DNA of 64,000 nt from Exiguobacterium sp. s193 (GCF_018618755.1 NZ_JACSMR010000011.1:1-64000); one strand, 5' to 3'; numbered from the stretch's first letter, positions 8,244 through 17,328 are shown. Notes: a model not told the origin generated them from the letters alone. Numbers and translations: made by a program.

Positions 8244-9722
8244 ATGAATACATTACAACAATGGCGCGACCACTTTGACGCACTCGGTGCCTATGAGGAA
8301 GCTGTCGCTTTACTCTACTGGGATATGCGGACATACATGCCGGAACAATCGGCAGCAAACCGTTCGAAATCACTCGGTTTCTTGTCGACGGAAAGTTTCC
8401 GTCGCCGGACAGGCACACAGTATCAGTCACTGTTAGAAGCGATGGGGCAAGAATCGTTGACGGGACTCGATGCGATTTCGTACGAAAAGGCGAAACAGGC
8501 ATTTGACCGGGACTCAAAAATTCCGGAAGCGGAATACCAAGCGTTCGTGACGTTGATTTCGGAAGCGGAGAGTGTCTGGGAAAAAGCGAAAGATGCCAAT
8601 GACTGGGCGATGTTCGAACCGTTCTTAGAAAAAATTGTCGCGACAGAGCGGAAATTCGTCGAGTACTGGGGATACGACAATCATCCGTATGATGCATTGC
8701 TCCATGACTATGAACCCGGCATGACGGTCGCACAACTCGATCCGCTGTTTGCTGAATTGCGCCAGGCGATCATCGGTTTACTGGCAGAACTTGACGGCAA
8801 AACATTCCCGAAACTCGATTGGTCAGCAGACCGGGAAACACAAATCAAACTCAACCATGAGTGGCTGAATGACATCGGTTATGACTTCACAGCCGGTCGC
8901 TTGGACGAGACGATTCATCCGTTCCAGACGACGATCAACCGAAAAGATGCCCGTGTCACGACGAAATATGACGTATCCGACTACCGCAACTCTGTGTTTG
9001 GGACGATGCACGAAGCCGGTCATGCGACGTACGAACAAGGCATCAACCCGGAACTCGATTCGCTTGGTCTCGGCGAAGGCGCATCGATGGGAATCCATGA
9101 ATCACAATCGTTATTCTTTGAGAACTTCATCGGTCGTAACCGCGGCTTCCTTGAAGCGCGTTATACAGGCCTGCAAGCGGCGATTCCATCGTTGGCGGAT
9201 ATCCCATTTGCGACGTTTTATGCTGCCGTCAACGAAGTCAAACCGTCGTTGATCCGGATCGAGGCGGACGAGCTGACATACGCGCTGCATATCATCATCC
9301 GCTATGAACTTGAAAAACGTCTCATCACGGGCGAACTCGAAGTCAAGGCGTTACCAGAAGAATGGAACCGTCTCTACAAAGAGTATCTCGGAGTAGACGT
9401 CCCGTCGAACGCGAAAGGTGTCTTACAAGACGTCCACTGGTCGGGTGGATCGTTTGGTTACTTCCCGAGCTACGCGCTCGGACTCGTCTACAGTGCCCAG
9501 CTGAACGAAGCGATGCGTCGGGATGTCACAGACATCGATGAACTGATTGCAAGCGGCTCGTTTACACCGATCAAAAAATGGTTAAAGGAAAATATTCACC
9601 AATACGGAAAAGCGAAGACGCCGGCCGAATTGATTGAAAAAGCGACCGGACAATCGATTACTGTTCAACCGTTAATCGATTACTTGACGAAGAAATATAC
9701 GCGCGTCGTCGAAACGCTGTGA
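8244..9722 (+). CDS. M32-family metallocarboxypeptidase
   Basis: 492 residues, normal length for thermostable carboxypeptidase 1 (YpwA). The zinc motif HEAGH near residue 255 is preceded by GTM and followed by ATYEQGI; IHESQS near 290 supplies the third ligand region; IRIEADELTYALHIIIRYE near 340 is a family signature. It releases C-terminal residues from peptides in the cytoplasm. An AAGGGGG site precedes the ATG. Its stop overlaps the next start (TGATG), so it is cotranscribed with the GDPD. Confidence 0.93.
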   Translation: MNTLQQWRDHFDALGAYEEAVALLYWDMRTYMPEQSAANRSKSLGFLSTESFRRRTGTQYQSLLEAMGQESLTGLDAISYEKAKQAFDRDSKIPEAEYQAFVTLISEAESVWEKAKDANDWAMFEPFLEKIVATERKFVEYWGYDNHPYDALLHDYEPGMTVAQLDPLFAELRQAIIGLLAELDGKTFPKLDWSADRETQIKLNHEWLNDIGYDFTAGRLDETIHPFQTTINRKDARVTTKYDVSDYRNSVFGTMHEAGHATYEQGINPELDSLGLGEGASMGIHESQSLFFENFIGRNRGFLEARYTGLQAAIPSLADIPFATFYAAVNEVKPSLIRIEADELTYALHIIIRYELEKRLITGELEVKALPEEWNRLYKEYLGVDVPSNAKGVLQDVHWSGGSFGYFPSYALGLVYSAQLNEAMRRDVTDIDELIASGSFTPIKKWLKENIHQYGKAKTPAELIEKATGQSITVQPLIDYLTKKYTRVVETL

Positions 9723-10447
9723 TGAAATGGTTTGCCCACCGTGGCGCGAGTGACGCCTTTCCGGAAAACACGCTCGAAGCGTTCGAGGCCGCACTTCCGG
9801 ACGTCGATGGCATCGAGTTCGATGTTCATTTCTCAAAAGACGGGGTCGGGGTCATCATTCATGACGAGACCGTCGACCGGACGACGGATGGAACGGGACG
9901 CGTCGTCGATCTTACGCTCGCAGAACTGAAACAATTGAATGCGGGCGCTCGTTTTAAAGGTACGGAACCGCAACGTGCAATGATTCCGACGCTTGACGAA
10001 GTTTTGACGCTCGTCGCACCGACAAAGGTCGTCCTCAACATCGAACTGAAGACGGATACGATCCGTTACGCAGGTCTCGAGGCCTACGTCGTCGCACGTT
10101 GTCGTGCCCATCAGATAACACCGGACCGGTTAATCTTTAGTTCCTTCAATCATTACTCGATTGATACGATCCGTCAACTCGATCCGACGCTCGAGACGGC
10201 ACTGCTCTATCCCTATCCGTTATTTCACCCGGAATTGCAAGCGAAGCAACTGGGCGCAACAGGAATTCATCCGGATTATCGGCGCGTGACGGCAGAAGAC
10301 GTCGCACTCGCTCACGCAGCAGGAATCGCCGTCCGTGTCTATACACCGAAATCGGCAGAGGATGTCAAACAGATGGAGGCGATCGGCATCGATGCCGTCA
10401 TCGTCAATGATCCAAAAGGATTCAAAGCGCGCCTGTCGATCGACTAA
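9722..10447 (+). CDS. Glycerophosphodiester phosphodiesterase
   Basis: 241 residues, cytoplasmic type without a signal peptide. FAHRGASDAFPENTLEAF at the start holds the catalytic His-Arg and the first Glu, GIEFDVHFSKDG holds the metal-binding Glu and Asp, and HDETVDRTTDGTG holds the second catalytic His. It hydrolyses glycerophosphodiesters to glycerol-3-phosphate and an alcohol. The start overlaps the M32 gene stop; an in-frame GTG one codon upstream is an alternative start. Confidence 0.93.
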   Translation: MKWFAHRGASDAFPENTLEAFEAALPDVDGIEFDVHFSKDGVGVIIHDETVDRTTDGTGRVVDLTLAELKQLNAGARFKGTEPQRAMIPTLDEVLTLVAPTKVVLNIELKTDTIRYAGLEAYVVARCRAHQITPDRLIFSSFNHYSIDTIRQLDPTLETALLYPYPLFHPELQAKQLGATGIHPDYRRVTAEDVALAHAAGIAVRVYTPKSAEDVKQMEAIGIDAVIVNDPKGFKARLSID

Positions 10448-10459
10448 GGAGGAAGCGTC

Positions 10460-10936
10460 ATGCGGAAGGGGTATGTGTTGCTTGTCATCGCTTCACTGAT
10501 TGCACTCGCCATCGGAATCGAGCTAGGTTTTAAACAAATACCACCGCCGCAGCCAAAACAAGTCGTGCAGTCAGCGACACGACCGGACGACTTCCAAGCA
10601 GGACTGAAAGACGCAAAAGACGAATTAAAAACCGTACAACGTTTTTCCTTTAAAAGTACGATTCAGCACGATGAAAAGAGCGAAACGTGGATTTACTCGA
10701 CAGCAACACCGGAACGCATCGCCGTCGATTGGTACTACGTCGCGAGTTATCCGGAACAGCGTGTCCAAATGACGCGAAACGATGTCGCACGGATCATCGA
10801 GTATGATCGGTATCTCGTCGTCATCCGTCCGATTTACGGTGTCGTCGGTGATAGCGAACTCGAACAATTTTCGCTTCGTTTTTCAGGTTATTTCATGACA
10901 AAGCAACAGCAAAAGGAGGATGACGATGTCAGGTAA
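10460..10936 (+). CDS. Membrane-anchored hypothetical protein
   Basis: 158 residues. A basic start and a hydrophobic segment at about 5-22 form a signal anchor, followed by a proline-rich linker and a mixed alpha/beta extracytoplasmic part. No motif is recognised. It sits 12 bp after the GDPD gene behind an AAGGAGG site, and its end overlaps the next gene by 11 bp, so the four genes from the peptidase onward form one operon. Confidence 0.65.
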   Translation: MRKGYVLLVIASLIALAIGIELGFKQIPPPQPKQVVQSATRPDDFQAGLKDAKDELKTVQRFSFKSTIQHDEKSETWIYSTATPERIAVDWYYVASYPEQRVQMTRNDVARIIEYDRYLVVIRPIYGVVGDSELEQFSLRFSGYFMTKQQQKEDDDVR

Positions 10937-11492
10937 AATCATTCTATTGATTGGTGGATCGGGCAGCGGGAAGTCGTCCTTAATCAAACGGTTACGGAAC
11001 GAGTATGAACATGTCCGGTTCATTCCATCCGTGACGACACGACCAAAACGCCCGACTGAGCAGGACGGGGAAAGTTATCATTTCGTCGATGTGAAAACGT
11101 TCCAACAATTGATTCAAGATGCAGGATTCATCGAATACGCACATGTCCACCGGGCATGGTACGGAACACCACGTCAAGCCTATGAAGACGTCGTGGCGAC
11201 GAACGGCATCGTCATCAAAGACATCGACCCGAAAGGCGCAGCAGCGTTCAAAGAGTTGTTCGAAGACCGTGTCATCACGATTTTCGTGTCCGTCCCACCG
11301 GACTTGATGAAAGAACGTCTGTTGATGCGCGGGGACACACCGGAGTTTGAAGCACGGCTCGTCGATTATTCGGAAGCCTGGAAAGACCGGGACCATTACG
11401 ATTACATGATTGAAAACATTGATTTTGAACAGGCCTATGCCGAGTTACTCGAGATCATCTCGGAGTATATTCCAGGACAGCCATCGGCGTGA
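10926..11492 (+). CDS. Guanylate kinase-like protein (probable paralogue)
   Basis: 188 residues. The P-loop is GGSGSGKSS near residue 9, and SVTTRPKRPTEQDGESYHFV near 36-55 is the GMP-binding block with small deviations from the usual SxTTRxPRxxE. The YGTPR lid comes near 76. Guanylate kinase converts GMP to GDP. The essential gmk of Bacillales normally lies beside rpoZ and coaBC, so this copy in a peptidase/GDPD operon is probably a second gene. The ATG at 10926 has proper spacing from AGGAGG; the ATG at 10920 touches it. Confidence 0.75.
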   Translation: MSGKIILLIGGSGSGKSSLIKRLRNEYEHVRFIPSVTTRPKRPTEQDGESYHFVDVKTFQQLIQDAGFIEYAHVHRAWYGTPRQAYEDVVATNGIVIKDIDPKGAAAFKELFEDRVITIFVSVPPDLMKERLLMRGDTPEFEARLVDYSEAWKDRDHYDYMIENIDFEQAYAELLEIISEYIPGQPSA

Positions 11493-11523
11493 AAAAGCAG
11501 GGAGGGTAACTTCCCTGCTTTTT
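11493..11523 (+). terminator. Intrinsic terminator
   Basis: AAAGCAGGGA pairs with TCCCTGCTTT, ending in a T run, directly after the guanylate kinase-like gene. Confidence 0.9.
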
Positions 11524-11565
11524 CGTATGTCCGACGGATCTGTCGCGTGTCAAGGAGGGAATTGA

Positions 11566-12471
11566 ATGGACCGGAAAGAGCTTATACAAAACATCGACTG
11601 GTTGAGGGGGGCGACAAGCATCGAGGCATTGACGGCTGGTTATTCTCGTTATCCGAAATTCCATGTCGTCCACGGAAAGATGAATTATGTATTGCGGCTC
11701 GCGGACGGAACACAGTTCGACCGGCAACGTGAGTTGGCGGAAGTGGTACGCAAGATGGCGGACGCCGGTCTACCGGTCGCCCCGTATCTTGCGGTCGGAC
11801 GGCTCTCGGACCGGTGGTGTTACAGCATCAGGCCGTACATCAAAGGAAACGACGCGAAAACGGAGCTCGTGACGGCGGACGATGCTGCGGCATACCGGCT
11901 CGGAGTCGAAGCGGGACGTGTGTTGGCAGCGCTCCACCGAACTGCTGCACCTGCTTCGGTCGCAGATTGGGCAGAGCGGTGCTAAGCAAAACATCAGCGG
12001 TACGTCACCGCGTACAGGAGGAGCGGAGTGGAGTTTGAACAGGCGGAACAAATCATCGCCTGGGTCGAACACCGGCTGCCGCGAATCGCCGGGCGGCCGA
12101 ACCGGTTTCAGCATGACGACTTTCATTTAGGCAATCTGATTGTCCGAACCGGATCGCTTGTTGGTGTGATTGACTTCGATCAAGCGGATTACGGCGACCC
12201 GTGGCATGATTTTGTCAAACTCGGGCTTTTTACCGTCGAGCGGAGTATTCCGTTCGCACGGGGACAACTCAGAGGCTATTTTGACGGTCCGGTCCCGGAT
12301 GCGCTTTGGGACGTCTACAGCGTTTATATGGCGATGGCCCTGTTCTCAACCCTTGTCTGGACGATTCGGAATCATCCGGCTGAAGTCGCTGAGATGACCG
12401 AGCGCCTGGCGCGCATTCTCGCAACACACGAAAACTTCTCGCGAAAAATTCCGATCTGGTATACGGGCTGA
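11566..12471 (+). pseudogene. Aminoglycoside phosphotransferase-fold kinase, split by one in-frame stop
   Basis: Two open segments share one frame: 11566-11982 (N-lobe and hinge, ending DWAERC) and 11986-12471 (C-lobe). They are separated only by TAA at 11983-11985. The C-part holds the APH catalytic loop FQHDDFHLGNLIV and the metal-binding GVIDFDQADYGDPWHDF. Homologues read straight through this point (WxxRxxxK-like). No ribosome binding site fits a fresh start for the second half at 12028. It is therefore a recent nonsense pseudogene, a sequence error, or a case of readthrough. Substrate unknown. Confidence 0.8.
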
Positions 12472-12510
12472 GCGGAGTGATGGTGAGGACAACAGTAGTT
12501 AAACCAAACA

Positions 12511-12557
12511 AAAGCCGAGTGATGGATGTGACAAACACTCTACATCAGCGGCTTTTT
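12511..12557. terminator. Intrinsic terminator between convergent genes
   Basis: AAAGCCG with GTGATG pairs with CATCAGCGGCTTTTT; the arms match in both directions with one bulge. Confidence 0.7.
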
Positions 12558-12609
12558 GGATTGTTTAAAAAGATGGACGTTCTAGTCTGGATTCATCTGA
12601 CGACTTTCC

Positions 12610-13158
12610 TCAATCGGGGGGACGGGAGACGGATTGTGACAGTCTGGTCACCTGTCGCGCAAGAAACCCGTCGAACGGAAACCGTCCCTCGGTCACACGT
12701 TTAATCAAGTCCGTCAAGGCAGCTTCCGCTTGTTCAATCAGTCGGGCAGGATAGGCGAACGTCCGTTGATTGACAAGGAACTCATCTCGGTCGACGACCT
12801 GCCAGGTTCCTGCCGGACTGCGGACATAATCGAGGTCGAGGTCGACGAAGGACAATGTATCCCCGTCGAGCCGCGGGGGCAGGCAGACGTTGCAGTGATA
12901 GGATGCCCCGTGTGCATCGAAGTCGATATTGACTGTAAACGGCGCGTTCAGGGGATAATACTCAAGCGACTGTGTCGCATAGGTGAAGGTCTGTCCCCGT
13001 GTGTGATGGACCAGTCTTCTGCCCGCTTGTCCATGGACGAGCACGTAGTCGTCTGTTTTTTCGAGCATGTTGCCTGTCCATTCGTAATGGGGTCGGTCGG
13101 GGTATTTATAGGCAATGATCGTCAGGGCTGACGTTTGTGCATCTGCTGGTCGTTTCAT
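12610..13158 (-). CDS. DUF402-domain protein (Ntdp-like nucleotide phosphatase candidate)
   Basis: 182 residues from the ATG at 13158, eight bases after AAAGGAG. The central PLNAPFTVNIDFDAHG and SFVDLDLDYVRSPAG carry the acidic residues of the DUF402 fold. DUF402 proteins include B. subtilis/staphylococcal Ntdp, which hydrolyses nucleoside di- and triphosphates, and RNase-like relatives. The exact activity cannot be decided here. Confidence 0.75.
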   Translation of the reverse strand: MKRPADAQTSALTIIAYKYPDRPHYEWTGNMLEKTDDYVLVHGQAGRRLVHHTRGQTFTYATQSLEYYPLNAPFTVNIDFDAHGASYHCNVCLPPRLDGDTLSFVDLDLDYVRSPAGTWQVVDRDEFLVNQRTFAYPARLIEQAEAALTDLIKRVTEGRFPFDGFLARQVTRLSQSVSRPPD

Positions 13159-13226
13159 GAACAAACTCCTTTCGCGTTAATAAGGGACTGAAATGAAGGG
13201 GCGTAAACGGTTAAGCGGGCAGACGG

Positions 13227-13718
13227 TTACGTCTCGGAGACGTCATGTAAATGGTTACGGTAATAACGGAGGGCTTGTCTGTACGCATGGACGTCGGAGT
13301 CCGGCGTCATCGTCGTGATGACATCAAGCAACTGTTGCATCGCTTCTTCATGCTGTTTGAGATTAAACAGCGTCAAGGCTAAAAAAGATTTCAGTCCCGT
13401 GCTGTCGGGGAAACGTGCTAAGCCTTCAGTAAAGGTGTCACGCGCAGCAACGTATTGTCCGATTGCCCGGTATGTACTGCCGAGCCCGATGAAGGCATCC
13501 GTCAAAAACCGTGCGTCGAGGCCGTTGTTGATGGCAAACTCATAATGCGGAACGGCGGCCTGTTCCTCGCCGAGGTTATCAAAACACCAAGCCATCTGGA
13601 AATGGTAGTAAGGATTCGAAACGTCCGTTTGTAACAGCTCGGTCATGATTCGTTTGGCTTGCTCGTATTGTTTCGACTGACGGAGCGCCGTCACCTGCTC
13701 TAAAGTTGCATGCGTCAT
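13227..13718 (-). CDS. Tetratricopeptide-repeat protein
   Basis: 163 residues, entirely helical, with about four TPR units (for example NPYYHFQMAWCFDNLGEEQA and DAFIGLGSTYRAIGQYVAA). No signal or catalytic domain is visible; the protein probably mediates protein contacts in the cytoplasm. The ATG at 13718 lies eight bases after GGAGG; the upstream in-frame TTG overlaps that site and is rejected as the start. Confidence 0.8.
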   Translation of the reverse strand: MTHATLEQVTALRQSKQYEQAKRIMTELLQTDVSNPYYHFQMAWCFDNLGEEQAAVPHYEFAINNGLDARFLTDAFIGLGSTYRAIGQYVAARDTFTEGLARFPDSTGLKSFLALTLFNLKQHEEAMQQLLDVITTMTPDSDVHAYRQALRYYRNHLHDVSET

Positions 13719-13748
13719 CAAATCGTCCTCCAATTCGGTTGATCTTAC

Positions 13749-13785
13749 AAAAATCCCCTCTAACTCAGGCAGCTAGAGGGAAAAA
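13749..13785 (-). terminator. Intrinsic terminator of the MarR-family gene
   Basis: On the minus strand CCCTCTAGCT pairs with the AGTTAGAGGGG arm and is followed by a T run. Confidence 0.8.
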
Positions 13786-13786
13786 T

Positions 13787-14230
13787 TTAATCTTGTTGTT
13801 CGAGTTTCGTCAAGAGTGTCCGGAACGTATCGAGTTCTGTATCCGAAAACGCTGAGAAGACGTCTGAGAGATACTCCATCTTCATCGCTTCAAGTTTTCC
13901 GTACAGTTCGATGCCGTCTGGTGTTGCCCGGAGCTCGACGACGCGACGGTCGAATTCACTGCGTTCACGTGAAATCAACCCTTTTTTTGTTAATTCATCG
14001 GCAAGTGCTGTGATCATACTCGCTGAAAATTGGAATTCGTTCGACAGGGCAGATGCGATTTGTGGACTTTGACCACAGAGCGACTTCAAAATGAAAAATT
14101 CATTTCGTGTCAAATAGGTCGTGAACATGCTACGGACATCTTTTTTGATGGCACGGTAGTTCATCCGGAGTCCTTTTTCTGTATCGACGATCAATTGATC
14201 ACGATGTGCTACTTCGATTGTTGTTGCCAT
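13787..14230 (-). CDS. MarR-family transcriptional regulator
   Basis: 147 residues. A winged helix lies at about 45-115, with the recognition region FQFSASMITALADELTKKGLI and the wing RSEFDRRVVELRATPDG, which contains the DxRxxxxxLT-like MarR signature. It probably acts as a dimeric repressor or activator. No neighbouring target is obvious; it may regulate itself. The ATG at 14230 follows AAAGAGTGAAG. Confidence 0.85.
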   Translation of the reverse strand: MATTIEVAHRDQLIVDTEKGLRMNYRAIKKDVRSMFTTYLTRNEFFILKSLCGQSPQIASALSNEFQFSASMITALADELTKKGLISRERSEFDRRVVELRATPDGIELYGKLEAMKMEYLSDVFSAFSDTELDTFRTLLTKLEQQD

Positions 14231-14297
14231 GATTAGCTTCACTCTTTCTCTACGATAGTTTCGTTACCCGTCATTTAGTATAGTGAAAAATTTTAGT

Positions 14298-15377
14298 TTA
14301 ATCAATATTTTTCTCTTGAATCATTTCATCGTGCGGCGGCTGGACTTGGGAGATGATTTCCGTGACATTCCGAAGCTCCGGGTAGAAGCGGCGGAAGAAG
14401 TAATCAATCCGGTGGGCATCGTTCCCGGCGATCGTCACCGCCATGCAGATGTAGGCGATGCCGATGCCTTGGCGGGGCAAAAAGGGATTTGGCATGACTT
14501 GTGCACATTTTAAGGCAAGCGTACTGTGACTCGAGACGGCGTCGATCAGTTCACCGTAATTCCGGATGTCGACGTAATGGAACATCCGGATCAACTCGTT
14601 GATCAGTTGCTGATCGGAGTCAAGCATCATTTGTGACGTGACCAGTCGTTTGTCGAGTTCACCGATGACGGGGGAGTGGTCGATGAAGTAATTTAAGTTA
14701 TCGGACGTGATCCGGACTTTATGCGGGTCCGATAAGATTTGTTGGACGGTCTCGTCCTCGAATTGTTTGAGTTGTTTTTTGATGTTGACGAATTCTTGGT
14801 CGGCGATTTCAAGCAGTCCGGCAACACGGCTGAAGCTGCGCCGGACTTCTGCCGGAACACTGTTCGGATTTTTATAGCCTAAATCATGTTCAATCTCTGC
14901 CCAGGCATGTTGCAAGATGGAGCGGATTTGAATTTCTGCCGTATGGGACTTGAAGCGGCCGTATTCACTTAAGGCAAGGCGTTGTTCACTCAAGGCGGCG
15001 ACGAAGTGGACGGACAAGTAGCCGAACTCCGTCGTATCGAGCAAGGTCGATTTATCAACGGATTGGTCCCGGTCGATTGAAAATTCATTTTCAATGATGC
15101 GGGCGGCTTCCCGGACGTCGTCGTGGAAGTAGGTGACGATCCGGATTCCCGTCAAATCGTGGACGTCCTTGAGCGACCGGTATTTGTTCGGTTGCCGTAA
15201 AACTTTTTGGTAGAGGCTTTCCGAATCTTTTGTCCGCGAGACGATCGAATGGTATTTAATTCCGGCTGCGTCAAGCAGCTCGGATAAGAGAATTTTTAGT
15301 TTGTCTGCGAACGCGTCATAATCTTCCTTATCATTGACGTATTCGAGCATCATCGTATTCAAGTCTTGTGCGTGCAA
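14298..15377 (-). CDS. RelA/SpoT-domain (p)ppGpp synthetase-like protein
   Basis: 359 residues if it starts at the TTG at 15377, preceded by GGAAGGTGATT; an upstream in-frame ATG exists but includes that site. The synthetase fold is clear: DLTGIRIVTYFHDDV near 95, FGYLSVHFV near 135, and AEIQIRSILQHAWAEIEHDL near 165. There is no HD hydrolase domain at the N-terminus and no TGS/ACT at the C-terminus. Instead about 170 helical residues follow, longer than the usual small alarmone synthetases. Likely role: pyrophosphoryl transfer to GDP/GTP. Confidence 0.8.
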   Translation of the reverse strand: MHAQDLNTMMLEYVNDKEDYDAFADKLKILLSELLDAAGIKYHSIVSRTKDSESLYQKVLRQPNKYRSLKDVHDLTGIRIVTYFHDDVREAARIIENEFSIDRDQSVDKSTLLDTTEFGYLSVHFVAALSEQRLALSEYGRFKSHTAEIQIRSILQHAWAEIEHDLGYKNPNSVPAEVRRSFSRVAGLLEIADQEFVNIKKQLKQFEDETVQQILSDPHKVRITSDNLNYFIDHSPVIGELDKRLVTSQMMLDSDQQLINELIRMFHYVDIRNYGELIDAVSSHSTLALKCAQVMPNPFLPRQGIGIAYICMAVTIAGNDAHRIDYFFRRFYPELRNVTEIISQVQPPHDEMIQEKNID

Positions 15378-15515
15378 GCGAATCACCTTCCTCATCGTGG
15401 TATTATCTAGCTGTATTGTATCATTCGTATTCCGTAGACGCACGAAATGACCTTGTTTCAAGCGAGAGCAATCGTGGGAAAGAACAATAGGACATGCTTA
15501 GGAGGGGTGCACAAG

Positions 15516-16652
15516 ATGGAAATATTAGACGCGCGTGCGTTACCAGCCGATCACTCGGATATTCTTCATGTTACGCCATCATCGATTTACTTCAGACGTA
15601 AAGTCAACGCCGAACAGTACCACATCAGCCGGTTTGATCTCGAAGATCAAGAACAAGTCGATTTGTCGCAAGACGTCTTAACGGACCATGGACCAACACG
15701 TCCGTTCGTCAAACACCAGAAGGTCTATTGCTTGAATGAACACGACCGGGCGAACGGGGGAGCGACGGAGTTATTGACGATTGATCTTTTGTCCGGGAAG
15801 ACGGAACAGATCGCGACGTTCACCGTCCCGGGTGATCTGTCGCTTTACTGGGTCCTCAATGAACGGTACATGGTACTGCTCCACGTCGACCGCGTCACGT
15901 CTGCCTTTTTATATGACACGAAGACGAAGCAGCAACATCTCATCCATGATCAACGGCTATACGGAATGACGGAAAATTACCGGGAACTGTACTTTTTCCT
16001 CGTCACACTCCAAGACGTCGATTATATCGTCTGTAACACGCGCCTCGACGAATTTTCCTTTTATGACGCCCTCGAAAGTGGCTTGATTTCACCGGAAGAT
16101 CCAATCGATCATTCGGAAGGGTTGTTGATCGCGCCGCTCGCGACGATCGTCGCTGAAATCGAACAAGGGGCAGACGTCCTATCCTTCAAGACACTTTTAC
16201 GTCTTGACGGGGAGGGGGACACGGTTCAGTACCTTGGGGAACAAGATGGATTTTTGATTTTCAGTGCCTACACGGACCGCCTGAACGAAGAAGTGTTTTA
16301 TCAAATCCGTGACGACACGGACGTGACAGAGCTTGAACGGGTCCGCTGGAGTGATTATGAAGCGTTTGACTTTACGTATGACGACGTCGAATCGACGATC
16401 TTTATCGTCAACGACCGGTCGGACCACCACCATGAAGTGATCAATTTACGGACGGGCGCCCGTTTTTTGGACCGGGATCCGTTCGAACGGGTGTTGCGTG
16501 ATCGGTTTTATTTACATGAAACGATCGGCGACGATGCCGAGCCGATGGTGACAATTTTTGACGCTGAGCGGTATGTCCGACACCGGTTCGACGATGCCTA
16601 TTACATGATTGTCTCCGGCGAGCTGGTCATTTTATCCGTCAACCAACTTTAA
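15516..16652 (+). CDS. Hypothetical protein with repeated beta-strand pattern
   Basis: 378 residues behind GGAGGGG. The sequence is acidic and rich in alternating beta strands with recurring Asp-containing turns (FLYDTKTKQQ, FIVNDRSDHH, TIFDAERYV), which suggests a beta-propeller-like fold. No signal peptide or membrane segment is seen. Divergent from the RelA/SpoT gene, separated by about 140 bp. Function unknown. Confidence 0.7.
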   Translation: MEILDARALPADHSDILHVTPSSIYFRRKVNAEQYHISRFDLEDQEQVDLSQDVLTDHGPTRPFVKHQKVYCLNEHDRANGGATELLTIDLLSGKTEQIATFTVPGDLSLYWVLNERYMVLLHVDRVTSAFLYDTKTKQQHLIHDQRLYGMTENYRELYFFLVTLQDVDYIVCNTRLDEFSFYDALESGLISPEDPIDHSEGLLIAPLATIVAEIEQGADVLSFKTLLRLDGEGDTVQYLGEQDGFLIFSAYTDRLNEEVFYQIRDDTDVTELERVRWSDYEAFDFTYDDVESTIFIVNDRSDHHHEVINLRTGARFLDRDPFERVLRDRFYLHETIGDDAEPMVTIFDAERYVRHRFDDAYYMIVSGELVILSVNQL

Positions 16653-16665
16653 AACGAACAAATGA

Positions 16666-16698
16666 AGAAAACACACTGTTAATAGAAGTGTGTTTTCT
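16666..16698 (+). terminator. Intrinsic terminator
   Basis: AGAAAACACAC pairs with GTGTGTTTTCT, 14 bp after the preceding stop codon. Confidence 0.8.
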
Positions 16699-16793
16699 AA
16701 AATAACGACCTATTTATTTCATTTACCGTAATCGTTTTAATAGATTTCAGAAAGAAGAACTGAAAATAACTCAAAACAAGCCGTATTGACAAC

Positions 16794-16832
16794 AAAAAAT
16801 ACCCCTTTCTAGTAGATTTCACTAGAAAAGGG
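16794..16832 (-). terminator. Intrinsic terminator of ohr
   Basis: On the minus strand CCCTTTTCTAGT pairs with ACTAGAAAGGGG and is followed by TATTTTTTG. Confidence 0.85.
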
Positions 16833-16847
16833 CAGACAATGTTATGA

Positions 16848-17270
16848 TTATGCTGCGTCCGTAGTACGTGTGAAAACATCGACTTGGATGTTTCCAGCTG
16901 TCGCGCGTGAGTAAGGACAAACTGTGTGTGCGATTTTTGCAAGTTCGGCAGCTTGTTCTTCCGATACACCACGGACAAGAACATCAAGTTCAACAGATAA
17001 AGCGAATCCGTCTGCTGCTTCGTTCAACGTAACGTGTGCCGTTACTTCGCTGCCATCGTGTTTGATGCCTTGTTTACGTGCCACAAGGTTCAAGGCAGAA
17101 TCAAAACAAGCAGAGTAACCGGCAGCAAACAATTGCTCCGGGTTCGTCGCTGATTTTTTAGATCCTGGAACGGGCATTGCGAGTGCGACGTCTAAAACGC
17201 CATCTTCTGAAACGACGCGACCGTCGCGGCCTCCGACTGCTGTAGCTGATGATGTGAACATTGGTTTCAT
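16848..17270 (-). CDS. ohrA: Organic hydroperoxide resistance protein (OsmC/Ohr family)
   Basis: 140 residues, normal Ohr length. The two redox cysteines lie in AGYSACFDSALN (near 53) and AHTVCPYSRAT (near 118); the family Arg and Glu are also present. Ohr reduces organic hydroperoxides with dihydrolipoyl electron donors. The start at 17270 follows AAAGGGAG. It is divergent from ohrR, with the OhrR operator between them, matching the known peroxide-sensing module. Confidence 0.95.
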   Translation of the reverse strand: MKPMFTSSATAVGGRDGRVVSEDGVLDVALAMPVPGSKKSATNPEQLFAAGYSACFDSALNLVARKQGIKHDGSEVTAHVTLNEAADGFALSVELDVLVRGVSEEQAAELAKIAHTVCPYSRATAGNIQVDVFTRTTDAA

Positions 17271-17313
17271 AATCAATAACTCCCTTTCGTTGATTCCGTA
17301 TTATTAAGTAGCT

Positions 17314-17328
17314 TACAATTAGATTGTA
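17314..17328. promoter_or_regulatory. OhrR operator
   Basis: TACAATT-A-GATTGTA is an inverted repeat one mismatch from the B. subtilis OhrR operator pattern (TACAATT/AATTGTA). It lies in the 105-bp divergent ohrA-ohrR region, where it could control both genes. Confidence 0.85.

Noticed and set aside
12028-12471. Second half of the APH-fold gene as a separate gene
   Set aside because: No ribosome binding site at the proper distance from its first start, and the frame continues unbroken from the first half apart from one stop codon.
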